IMG/VR virus record: IMGVR_UViG_3300044970_001263
Location: 1-57,186 of that record
Strand: one strand, 5' to 3'
DNA length: 57,186 bases
DNA from: a virus
Shown here: one piece after another, positions 1 through 3,734 of the stretch
How the letters are laid out: each line of letters starts with the position of its first letter
Position numbering within the stretch: the stretch's first letter is position 1
Translations under genes and position numbers: made by a program
The notes under the pieces: model-generated
What the model was told of the DNA's origin: nothing
Database searches by the model: none
The model's input: the letters and a program-made list of their open reading frames with translations, nothing else

Positions 1-47
1 GCGCCCGACGCGCTTATTTGTGCCACCTTGTACCACTTCCTACCACT

Positions 48-67
48 ATATACCCTAAACCCTAACA
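48..67 (-). promoter_or_regulatory. Class A element 1 (junction)
   Basis: Matches the class A core exactly. On the minus strand it points across the circle junction towards 57059. No convincing gene follows before the next class A copy at 57001. A 26-codon GTG ORF (57015-57095 in the right-hand copy) is the only candidate. Confidence 0.6.
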
Positions 68-82
68 TACCGCCCTGTCTGG

Positions 83-96
83 CGAACATCTGTTCT
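83..96. promoter_or_regulatory. LexA/SOS-like palindrome 1
   Basis: CGAACATCTGTTCT: GAAC and GTTC half-sites separated by 4 bp, the form of the LexA box in Gram-positive bacteria and Dehalococcoides. It lies between class A element 1 and class B element 1. It could instead bind a phage repressor. Confidence 0.5.
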
Positions 97-104
97 ATTT
101 GGTC

Positions 105-124
105 TGACCCTAGAACCTAACACG
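105..124 (-). repeat. Class B element 1
   Basis: Class B copies read TGTGTTAGGTTCTAGGGTCA on the minus strand. They share the GTTAGG-N2-TAGGGT body of class A but end in CA instead of ATAT. This copy starts 56 bp from class A element 1, not at the usual 27. Confidence 0.75.
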
Positions 125-216
125 CCTGCGCGGGTCGGGATATTCTGATGGTCGCCCCTTGTAGGGGTGTGTGAGGATATAGGGACAGGGGGAGAGCACG
201 AGTACTCATACCAGAC
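125..216. other. Gap between class B copies, no gene called
   Basis: No ORF with a ribosome site is visible. A 32-codon minus-strand frame runs into element B1 but has no Shine-Dalgarno sequence, so I do not call it. Confidence 0.4.
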
Positions 217-236
217 TGACCCTAGAACCTAACACG
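217..236 (-). repeat. Class B element 2
   Basis: Exact class B body with no adjacent class A copy. It lies 6 bp from a GAAC-N4-GTTC palindrome. Confidence 0.75.
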
Positions 237-242
237 CCTACT

Positions 243-256
243 AGAACAGGTGTTCT
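243..256. promoter_or_regulatory. LexA/SOS-like palindrome 2
   Basis: AGAACAGGTGTTCT, a perfect GAAC-N4-GTTC site lying between class B elements 2 and 3. It shares a 3' TATTC extension with palindrome 3. Confidence 0.55.
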
Positions 257-264
257 ATTCCTAC

Positions 265-284
265 TGACCCTAGACCCTAACACA
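265..284 (-). repeat. Class B element 3
   Basis: Class B body with GTCTAGGGTCA on the minus strand. It starts 48 bp from element B2 and lies downstream of the terminator hairpin of the 350-514 gene. Confidence 0.7.
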
Positions 285-300
285 TCCCCCATAGGGAATA

Positions 301-332
301 GGCAGAGCGGGGGTAGGAGTCCCCGCCCTGCC
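301..332 (-). terminator. Hairpin terminator after the 350-514 gene
   Basis: GGCAG and GCGGGG pair with CCCCGC and CTGCC around an 8-base loop. It lies 18 bases past the stop codon. There is no strong T-run, so efficiency is uncertain. Confidence 0.5.
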
Positions 333-349
333 TTGTATCTAGTGTATCC

Positions 350-514
350 CTAGTATCCTGCCTCTTTGAGGAAGTCTAGGAACTTTATGGTTGCCGCCGA
401 TTTCGTGTAGAAGTAGTAGACCTGCTTTACATAGTCTCCCTGATCGGAGATATAGGTCAGTACCCACGAGCCGTTGGCATTCTTGTATACGCTGATGTCT
501 CTCTTGTATGCCAT
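350..514 (-). CDS. Small hypothetical protein (54 aa)
   Basis: A short ORF of 54 residues starting MAYKRDISVYKN. The start is fixed by an AGGAGG ribosome site about 9 bases upstream. Tyr and Lys are frequent (SWVLTYISDQGDY, QVYYFYTKSAATIKFLDFL), which suggests a small alpha/beta protein. It is a single-gene unit: class A element 2 and a 5' hairpin precede it and a hairpin terminator follows. I do not recognise the family. Cassette position and codon structure support it being real. Confidence 0.7.
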   Translation of the reverse strand: MAYKRDISVYKNANGSWVLTYISDQGDYVKQVYYFYTKSAATIKFLDFLKEAGY

Positions 515-535
515 ACCTTGTGCCTCCTATCTTGT

Positions 536-552
536 GGAGAGGATCTCTCTCC
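536..552 (-). promoter_or_regulatory. 5' leader hairpin of the 350-514 gene
   Basis: GGAGAG pairs with CTCTCC across a 5-base loop, immediately after class A element 2 and before the ribosome site. One of a covarying set of leader stems. Confidence 0.6.
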
Positions 553-556
553 TACC

Positions 557-576
557 ATATACCCTAAACCCTAACA
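557..576 (-). promoter_or_regulatory. Class A element 2
   Basis: The class A core is TGTTAGGGTYTAGGGTATAT on the minus strand. It carries two TTAGGG-like hexamers 7 bp apart and an AT-rich TATAT end resembling a -10 box. Every copy lies on the coding side just upstream of a minus-strand leader. Promoter function is inferred from this placement. This copy serves the 350-514 gene. Confidence 0.75.
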
Positions 577-593
577 TACCGCCTGTCAAGCCC

Positions 594-613
594 TGACCCT
601 AGAACCTAACACA
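594..613 (-). repeat. Class B element 4
   Basis: Lies upstream of class A element 2 with a 36-bp offset, 9 bp longer than the usual 27. Confidence 0.75.
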
Positions 614-629
614 TCTAGACAACAGGAGC

Positions 630-658
630 GAGCAGGGGGCTCTCTTGTCCCCCTGCTC
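630..658 (-). terminator. Hairpin terminator after the 695-991 gene
   Basis: A perfect 10-bp stem, GAGCAGGGGG with its complement, and a 9-base loop, 36 bases past the stop codon. No T-tract. Confidence 0.5.
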
Positions 659-694
659 CCTTGCCTGCCCCGCCTTTATACGCGGGGTGTGTTG

Positions 695-991
695 TTAGGC
701 TCGCGCTACGCCTTGCCGTACCACGCTCTGATGGCGGCTGGTTGTGTGGCTGTACTTCTCCGCTGGTACAACCCACTCCCCGCGCTTTGTGTACCACGCG
801 ATCGGTGTGGCGTAAGAGTAGACAACATATGCCAACTCTCCCGCCGTTGCGTCTGCTAGGTACAACTCTGCCGCCCTGCCGTAGATTTGCCCTGTACCGC
901 TTGGGCTGCGGGTTGCCCAGATGCTGTTGCCTCTAAACTCTGCCCGCTGTGCCACCTTACCAATGGCATCGTGCCGTGTAGTGTATCCCAT
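695..991 (-). CDS. Conserved small phage protein (98 aa)
   Basis: The chosen start (MGYTTRHDAIG) lies 6-7 bases after AGGAGG. A longer frame from 1033 would run through the leader hairpin and class A element and is rejected. The N-terminal half resembles small phage proteins with a conserved substrate-like loop. The C-terminal part (SYATPIAWYTKRGEWVVP, then YSHTTSRHQS) matches a motif often seen in phage proteins of unknown function in which a short beta-hairpin is followed by TTSxHQ. The molecular role is unknown. It is a single-gene cassette behind class A element 3. Confidence 0.75.
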   Translation of the reverse strand: MGYTTRHDAIGKVAQRAEFRGNSIWATRSPSGTGQIYGRAAELYLADATAGELAYVVYSYATPIAWYTKRGEWVVPAEKYSHTTSRHQSVVRQGVARA

Positions 992-1010
992 TTGTTGCCT
1001 CCTACTTTGT

Positions 1011-1027
1011 GGAGAGATTGTCTCTCC
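1011..1027 (-). promoter_or_regulatory. 5' leader hairpin of the 695-991 gene
   Basis: GGAGAG/CTCTCC stem with a 5-base loop, between class A element 3 and AGGAGG. Confidence 0.6.
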
Positions 1028-1031
1028 TATC

Positions 1032-1051
1032 ATATACCCTAAACCCTAACA
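1032..1051 (-). promoter_or_regulatory. Class A element 3
   Basis: Exact core. Serves the 695-991 gene. No class B partner at 27 bp. Confidence 0.75.
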
Positions 1052-1093
1052 TACCCGCCAGCCCCGCTATTGTCTGGCTCGTGCGTGATCTAC

Positions 1094-1102
1094 TTAGTCC
1101 AT
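1094..1102 (-). other. Two-codon leader ORF (Met-Asp-stop)
   Basis: After class A element 4 a strong GGAGG site precedes ATG GAC TAA. No longer ORF begins here, and only about 40 bases remain before class A element 3. It may be a minimal leader ORF or the remnant of a lost cassette gene. Confidence 0.3.
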
Positions 1103-1129
1103 ATATCCTCCTTCTCTTTCTTTCCTACC

Positions 1130-1149
1130 ATATACCCTAGATCCTAACA
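1130..1149 (-). promoter_or_regulatory. Class A element 4
   Basis: Core with GATCTAGGG in the middle. Followed by a purine-rich leader, GGAGG and the two-codon ORF rather than a gene. Confidence 0.7.
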
Positions 1150-1157
1150 GAGCAACC

Positions 1158-1177
1158 TGCCCCTAAACCCTAACACA
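1158..1177 (-). repeat. Class B element 5
   Basis: Variant B copy (plus strand TGCCCCTAAACCC) at exactly 27 bp from class A element 4. Confidence 0.7.
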
Positions 1178-1193
1178 TCCAATAGATAAAAGC

Positions 1194-1227
1194 AAGAGGA
1201 GCCAACCCCGTCGGGCTGGCTCCTCTT
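1194..1227 (-). terminator. Terminator of the 1230-1420 unit
   Basis: A perfect 11-bp stem (AAGAGGAGCCA and its complement) with a GC-rich 12-base loop. On the minus strand it is followed by TGCTTTTATC, a modest T-tract, so it should end transcription from class A element 5. Confidence 0.75.
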
Positions 1228-1420
1228 GATCGGGCTGATTCTGGCTCCCCCGTCGGGATAACCCTCCTCGCCGCCCTACGACTCCCAGACTTACAGCGTC
1301 TGCCCTAGTCGCCATCGCGTTGCCGTGCCTCTCTTCATCCCGCAGTTATGGTCGCGGCTGACTGATCGCTCGTCTAACAGCCTCACCATCGGTGGAGAGT
1401 TCCTAGGATCTCTCCTCCTA
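1228..1420 (-). ncRNA. Candidate structured RNA between promoter-like element and terminator
   Basis: About 190 bases lie between class A element 5 and a strong terminator, with no AGGAGG before any start codon. The only frame is 32 codons (ATG GTG AGG...) without a ribosome site. The transcript contains nested helices: CGACT pairs with AGTCG, and inside it CAGAC pairs with GTCTG around GCTGTAA. It is not a tRNA because there is no T-arm and no U before the presumed anticodon. Either a phage regulatory RNA or a decayed gene. Confidence 0.4.
1394..1415 (-). promoter_or_regulatory. 5' hairpin of the 1230-1420 unit
   Basis: GGAGAG/CTCTCC stem with a 10-base loop. The GGAGGAGAG here is part of the stem, not a normally spaced ribosome site. 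Confidence 0.5.
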
Positions 1421-1422
1421 AC

Positions 1423-1442
1423 ATATACCCTAGATCCTAACA
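1423..1442 (-). promoter_or_regulatory. Class A element 5
   Basis: Core with GATCTAGGG. Heads the candidate RNA unit at 1228-1420. Confidence 0.7.
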
Positions 1443-1463
1443 GACCTAGTGTATCTGCTGGTT

Positions 1464-1485
1464 GAGAGGGATTCTATCCCCTCTC
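1464..1485 (-). promoter_or_regulatory. Hairpin after class A element 6
   Basis: GAGAGGG pairs with CCCTCTC. It lies directly behind class A element 6, but only about 50 bases separate this element from class A element 5, so no gene of its own fits. Confidence 0.5.
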
Positions 1486-1493
1486 TTCCTACT

Positions 1494-1513
1494 ATATACC
1501 CTAGATCCTAACA
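1494..1513 (-). promoter_or_regulatory. Class A element 6
   Basis: In tandem with class A element 5, 71 bp away, giving a double promoter-like arrangement ahead of the candidate RNA. Confidence 0.7.
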
Positions 1514-1521
1514 GACCACTA

Positions 1522-1541
1522 TGACCCTAGAACCTAACACA
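1522..1541 (-). repeat. Class B element 6
   Basis: Exactly 27 bp from class A element 6. Its upstream side is an A-rich stretch (1541-1562) leading to palindrome 3. Confidence 0.75.
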
Positions 1542-1562
1542 TCAAATAAAACAAAATAAAAT

Positions 1563-1576
1563 AGAACAAATGTTCT
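1563..1576. promoter_or_regulatory. LexA/SOS-like palindrome 3
   Basis: AGAACAAATGTTCT, a perfect 14-bp GAAC-N4-GTTC site flanked by an A-rich tract and by class B copies facing each other. Confidence 0.55.
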
Positions 1577-1582
1577 ATTCGG

Positions 1583-1602
1583 TGTGTTAGCATCTAGGGT
1601 CG
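1583..1602 (+). repeat. Inverted class B element (i)
   Basis: A class B body in the opposite orientation (TGTGTTAGCATCTAGGGTCG on the plus strand). Together with B6 it brackets palindrome 3. It abuts the terminator hairpin of the 1632-1904 gene. Confidence 0.65.
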
Positions 1603-1625
1603 GGGGGAGAGTCGCCCCTCCCCCC
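1602..1625 (-). terminator. Hairpin terminator after the 1632-1904 gene
   Basis: GGGGGGAG/CTCCCCCC stem 7 bases past the stop codon. No T-tract. Confidence 0.5.
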
Positions 1626-1631
1626 TTCCTC

Positions 1632-1904
1632 CTAGAAGTGTGGATCTAGGTAGTCTTGCCCGATCCCGATTGCGAGATAGTGCCCGCCCAGTTCGCCGTG
1701 ATACCCATACTTTTCGTCGTACTTGATCTTGGCTCGGTGAACATTCTGACCACGCTTGATTACCGCGTACTTGACCCCGATACCCCACTTCTTGCTCTTG
1801 CGCCCGTTAGCGTACGGGATCAGTTCCGTGATCTCGTATGCGTATGAGTCTGACCCTACGCACAGGGTGGCAGGCATCCCTACCGCGATCTCCGTTTGTT
1901 TCAT
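1632..1904 (-). CDS. Conserved small phage protein (90 aa)
   Basis: Starts MKQTEIAVGMPATLCVGSDSY with a tandem AGGAGGTAGGAG ribosome site. The opening VGMPATLCVGSDSYAYEITEL resembles a widespread small phage family that begins with a (G)M-x-A-T-x-C-x-G-S-D-x-Y segment and forms a compact beta-barrel-like fold. Function unknown. The C-terminal half is basic and aromatic (VKYAVIKRGQNVHRAKIKYDEKYGYHG). A single-gene cassette behind class A element 7. Confidence 0.8.
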   Translation of the reverse strand: MKQTEIAVGMPATLCVGSDSYAYEITELIPYANGRKSKKWGIGVKYAVIKRGQNVHRAKIKYDEKYGYHGELGGHYLAIGIGQDYLDPHF

Positions 1905-1923
1905 CTCCTACCTCCTATCTTTC

Positions 1924-1941
1924 TGAGGGGTGTTTCCCTCA
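1924..1941 (-). promoter_or_regulatory. 5' leader hairpin of the 1632-1904 gene
   Basis: TGAGGG/CCCTCA stem directly after class A element 7. It is a different stem sequence from the copies at 536 and 1011 with the same pairing and place. Confidence 0.6.
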
Positions 1942-1943
1942 CC

Positions 1944-1963
1944 ATATACCCTAAACCCTAACA
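1944..1963 (-). promoter_or_regulatory. Class A element 7
   Basis: Exact core. Serves the 1632-1904 gene. Confidence 0.75.
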
Positions 1964-1971
1964 GACCTATC

Positions 1972-1991
1972 TGACCCTAGATCCTAACACA
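1972..1991 (-). repeat. Class B element 7
   Basis: Offset 27 bp from class A element 7. Confidence 0.75.
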
Positions 1992-2007
1992 CCGCTGAAA
2001 TACAAAC

Positions 2008-2021
2008 AGAACAGATGTTCT
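2008..2021. promoter_or_regulatory. LexA/SOS-like palindrome 4
   Basis: AGAACAGATGTTCT. As with palindrome 3, it is bracketed by a direct and an inverted class B copy. Confidence 0.55.
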
Positions 2022-2041
2022 ATATTCAGGGTATTCGTAGG

Positions 2042-2061
2042 CGTGTTAGATTGTAGGGTCG
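2042..2061 (+). repeat. Inverted class B element (ii)
   Basis: Diverged inverted copy (CGTGTTAGATTGTAGGGTCG). A partial inverted class A word (TTCAGGGTATT) lies just before it at about 2025-2035. Confidence 0.55.
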
Positions 2062-2083
2062 GGGGGAGGTCGCTCCTCCCCCC
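2061..2083 (-). terminator. Hairpin terminator after the 2091-2252 gene
   Basis: GGGGGGAG/CTCCCCCC stem 8 bases past the stop codon. Near-duplicate of the hairpin at 1602. Confidence 0.5.
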
Positions 2084-2090
2084 TTTCCCC

Positions 2091-2252
2091 CTAGTTCTTT
2101 CGGTTTTCCAGTTCCTTCCAGATGATTTCGCGCATCATATACCAGACCCAGTACTGCTTGTCGTCCTTGTTTTCGTTCAGTACCTTTTCCAGTTCCACCA
2201 GTTCGGCTCGGAGATCCGCCTCCGTTGCCTCAGGGTTGATTCTGAGTCCCAT
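2091..2252 (-). CDS. Small acidic helical protein (53 aa)
   Basis: The chosen start MGLRINPEATEADL follows AGGAGG by 6 bases. The longer frame to 2306 overlaps the leader hairpin. Residues 8-50 are charged and helical (EADLRAELVELEKVLNENKDD then a Trp/Tyr-rich helix). It resembles small coiled-coil modules, but I recognise no family. Single-gene cassette. Confidence 0.7.
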   Translation of the reverse strand: MGLRINPEATEADLRAELVELEKVLNENKDDKQYWVWYMMREIIWKELENRKN

Positions 2253-2285
2253 CTTTTTCCTCCTACCTTCTCTCTTGTTTCTCTC

Positions 2286-2302
2286 TGAGGGAGCGACCCT
2301 CA
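2286..2302 (-). promoter_or_regulatory. 5' leader hairpin of the 2091-2252 gene
   Basis: TGAGGG/CCCTCA stem with a 5-base loop. Confidence 0.6.
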
Positions 2303-2304
2303 CC

Positions 2305-2324
2305 ATATACCCTGAACCCTAACA
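2305..2324 (-). promoter_or_regulatory. Class A element 8
   Basis: Variant with GGTTCAGGGTATAT. Serves the 2091-2252 gene. Confidence 0.75.
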
Positions 2325-2332
2325 TAGCAACC

Positions 2333-2352
2333 TGACCCTAGATCCTAACACA
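2333..2352 (-). repeat. Class B element 8
   Basis: Offset 27 bp from class A element 8. Confidence 0.75.
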
Positions 2353-2389
2353 CCAAAAAATAGAAATAAACAAATAAATCTAAGAGGTC

Positions 2390-2409
2390 TGACCCTAGAA
2401 CCTAACACA
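2390..2409 (-). repeat. Class B element 9
   Basis: Second class B copy, 57 bp upstream of B8, separated from it by an A-rich tract. Confidence 0.75.
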
Positions 2410-2418
2410 CCTGCCAAT

Positions 2419-2459
2419 AATCGGCAGAGACTGGCAGCCCCTGCCAGCCCCTGCCGATT
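2419..2459 (-). terminator. Hairpin terminator after the 2465-2803 gene
   Basis: AATCGGCAG/CTGCCGATT outer stem with an inner CTGGCAG/CTGCCAG stem, 6 bases past the stop codon. Confidence 0.6.
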
Positions 2460-2464
2460 CTCTC

Positions 2465-2803
2465 CTAGATTGTGATCGTCTCTCCCTTTCGGAGATCGTA
2501 GATCGCCATCTGGCGATTCTCTCGCCCTAGATTCAGCGCGTCTCTCTTGTTGCGGATGATTGTCGTCGGATCCAGATGGATCGTCTCACCATCAACCCAC
2601 GCTCCCAGATGACGCGTCCCGAAGCGATGCCAGATCAGAAACATCGCTTGACGGATTGTCGTCTCCGTCGCCGTGATCGGCAGACGAATCGCCGTCTCGC
2701 TTGTTGCGCCTACGGCGTAGCCTCGCTTTGGCGAGACCGCTACCATCGTGCGGCTCCTGATCGTTGCGCCCCCATTGCTGAGGATTGTCTCTCTGAGTCC
2801 CAT
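2465..2803 (-). CDS. Conserved phage protein (112 aa)
   Basis: Starts MGLRETILSNGG after AGGAGGAG. The C-terminal half (RHLGAWVDGETIHLDPT, then NKRDALNLGRENRQMAIYDLRKGETI) matches a small phage family with a Gxxx(D/E)GTIHxDP core followed by AxxxGRERxQxAIYDL, of unknown function. Signal and membrane segments are absent. A single-gene cassette, with class A element 9 plus hairpin ahead and a hairpin terminator behind. Confidence 0.8.
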   Translation of the reverse strand: MGLRETILSNGGATIRSRTMVAVSPKRGYAVGATSETAIRLPITATETTIRQAMFLIWHRFGTRHLGAWVDGETIHLDPTTIIRNKRDALNLGRENRQMAIYDLRKGETITI

Positions 2804-2822
2804 ATTCTCCTCCTACTATCTC

Positions 2823-2839
2823 TGAGGGTATCTCCCTCA
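2823..2839 (-). promoter_or_regulatory. 5' leader hairpin of the 2465-2803 gene
   Basis: TGAGGG/CCCTCA stem, AGATA loop. Confidence 0.6.
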
Positions 2840-2841
2840 CC

Positions 2842-2861
2842 ATATACCCTGAATCCTAACA
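2842..2861 (-). promoter_or_regulatory. Class A element 9
   Basis: Variant GTTAGGATTCAGGGTATAT. Serves the 2465-2803 gene. Confidence 0.75.
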
Positions 2862-2869
2862 GACCTGCC

Positions 2870-2889
2870 TGACCCTAGAACCTAACACA
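2870..2889 (-). repeat. Class B element 10
   Basis: Offset 27 bp from class A element 9. Confidence 0.75.
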
Positions 2890-2906
2890 TCGCATAAATG
2901 GAAAAA

Positions 2907-2942
2907 GGGAGAGGCTGAGGGGTGTCGTCCCCAGCCTCTCCC
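2907..2942 (-). terminator. Terminator after the 2948-3187 gene
   Basis: An 11-bp GGGAGAGGCTG/CAGCCTCTCCC stem followed on the minus strand by a TTTTT run. Confidence 0.75.
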
Positions 2943-2947
2943 TTGTA

Positions 2948-3187
2948 TCAGGCGACCTTCTTGGCGAGGAGCCTCGTGGCTCCAAAATCCCACCAGCCGT
3001 CGCCTCGTGCTTGATCGTTCACCAGCAGCCGCCCTGCGATAATGAGAGCCTTGCTCTTGTATTCACCAGCAGCCGCTGCCGTTGCGATTCTGAGCACCTG
3101 CTCTGATGGAGCCTGATTCGTGAGAGCCCTGCCGTGTCGTGCGCTCTTCCCGAACCCAGCCCATCGCTTCATTCCCCAGACCTTCAT
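2948..3187 (-). CDS. Small basic protein (79 aa)
   Basis: Starts MKVWGMKRWAGFG after AGGAGG with 6-base spacing. The N-terminal 25 residues are basic and Trp-rich. An alanine-rich helix follows (residues 30-55), then a WWDFG segment. No family recognised. Single-gene cassette behind class A element 10. Confidence 0.7.
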   Translation of the reverse strand: MKVWGMKRWAGFGKSARHGRALTNQAPSEQVLRIATAAAAGEYKSKALIIAGRLLVNDQARGDGWWDFGATRLLAKKVA

Positions 3188-3206
3188 CTTACGCCTCCTA
3201 CCTTGT

Positions 3207-3226
3207 GGAGTCTCTTGTGAGCCTCC
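3207..3226 (-). promoter_or_regulatory. 5' leader hairpin of the 2948-3187 gene
   Basis: GGAGGCTC/GAGACTCC, 7 of 8 pairs, ACAA loop. Confidence 0.55.
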
Positions 3227-3230
3227 TACC

Positions 3231-3250
3231 TTATACCCTGAATCCTAACA
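3231..3250 (-). promoter_or_regulatory. Class A element 10
   Basis: Ends GGGTATAA instead of GGGTATAT. Serves the 2948-3187 gene. Confidence 0.75.
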
Positions 3251-3258
3251 GAGCGATC

Positions 3259-3278
3259 TGACCCTAGAACCTAACACA
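3259..3278 (-). repeat. Class B element 11
   Basis: Offset 27 bp from class A element 10. Confidence 0.75.
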
Positions 3279-3296
3279 CCTCCCAGAACCCAGCCC

Positions 3297-3316
3297 TGAC
3301 CCTAGAACCTAACACA
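3297..3316 (-). repeat. Class B element 12
   Basis: Second copy, 38 bp upstream of B11. Confidence 0.75.
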
Positions 3317-3332
3317 CCGAATAAACAAAAAA

Positions 3333-3362
3333 AGGCGAGAGGGTACGCTGACCCTCCCGCCT
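3333..3362 (-). terminator. Terminator after the 3373-3558 gene
   Basis: AGGCG-A-GAGGGT pairs with ACCCTC-C-CGCCT. On the minus strand a run of seven T follows. Confidence 0.8.
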
Positions 3363-3372
3363 CTTGTTGATC

Positions 3373-3558
3373 TCAGATCTTGCGATAGTGATCCCGAAGG
3401 ATCTCGTCTACCTGATCCGCGATGAAGTAGACCACCACCAGAACCCCTAGACCTGTGAACCCTCCGATAATCCCGCCTGCGATACCTTGTAGCGTGTATC
3501 CTGCTGCTGCTCCTGCTACCAGAGAGCCTACCATCAGGAGCGTATCCTTCGTGCTCAT
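3373..3558 (-). CDS. Small membrane protein (61 aa), paralogue of 52510-52707
   Basis: MSTKDTLLMVGSLVAGAAAG, with two glycine-rich hydrophobic segments (about residues 7-26 and 28-47) and a charged tail (DQVDEILRDHY). Its start, GLG turn and VD-x2-L-x2-HY tail match the 65-residue protein at 52510-52707, so the two are paralogues on the two sides of the junction. The fold suggests a small holin-like or superinfection-type membrane protein, but the role is unknown. Confidence 0.75.
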   Translation of the reverse strand: MSTKDTLLMVGSLVAGAAAGYTLQGIAGGIIGGFTGLGVLVVVYFIADQVDEILRDHYRKI

Positions 3559-3579
3559 TTCTTGATCCTCCTACTATCT

Positions 3580-3600
3580 GGAGCCTCTAAGTGAGCCTCC
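3580..3600 (-). promoter_or_regulatory. 5' leader hairpin of the 3373-3558 gene
   Basis: GGAGGCTC/GAGGCTCC, one mismatch, 5-base loop. Confidence 0.55.
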
Positions 3601-3604
3601 TACC

Positions 3605-3624
3605 CTATACCCTGAACCCTAACA
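3605..3624 (-). promoter_or_regulatory. Class A element 11
   Basis: GTTAGGGTTCAGGGTATAG form. Serves the 3373-3558 gene and is the last class A copy before the divergent region. Confidence 0.75.
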
Positions 3625-3632
3625 GAGCAGGC

Positions 3633-3652
3633 TGACCCTAGAACCTAACACA
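3633..3652 (-). repeat. Class B element 13
   Basis: Offset 27 bp from class A element 11. Confidence 0.75.
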
Positions 3653-3672
3653 CCGAAAAAGAGCAAAAAAAA

Positions 3673-3709
3673 AGAGAGACCAGAGCAGCCCCGCCGCTCT
3701 GGTCTCTCT
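3673..3709 (-). terminator. Strong intrinsic terminator after the sigma-like gene
   Basis: A 14-bp AGAGAGACCAGAGC stem with a 9-base loop, followed on the minus strand by nine T. It isolates the 3735-4382 gene from the class A cassettes. Confidence 0.9.
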
Positions 3710-3734
3710 CTGGCTGATCTCTCAGCCTCAGCCG

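Larger units (their letters stand above)
1..127. repeat. Terminal direct repeat, left copy
   Basis: Identical to 57060-57186. A 127-base exact overlap equals a common largest k-mer of short-read assemblers, so it most likely marks a circular assembly graph (a circularly permuted or circular genome) rather than a physical terminal repeat. The unique genome length is then 57,059 bases. Confidence 0.9.

Noticed and set aside
1285-1330. CAGAC-GCTGTAA-GTCTG as a tRNA anticodon arm
   Set aside because: The base before the presumed anticodon is C, not U, and no T-arm or acceptor stem can be formed.
557-3652. Evenly repeated A/B elements as a CRISPR array
   Set aside because: Spacings range from a few bases to hundreds, the intervals hold genes, and no cas genes exist.
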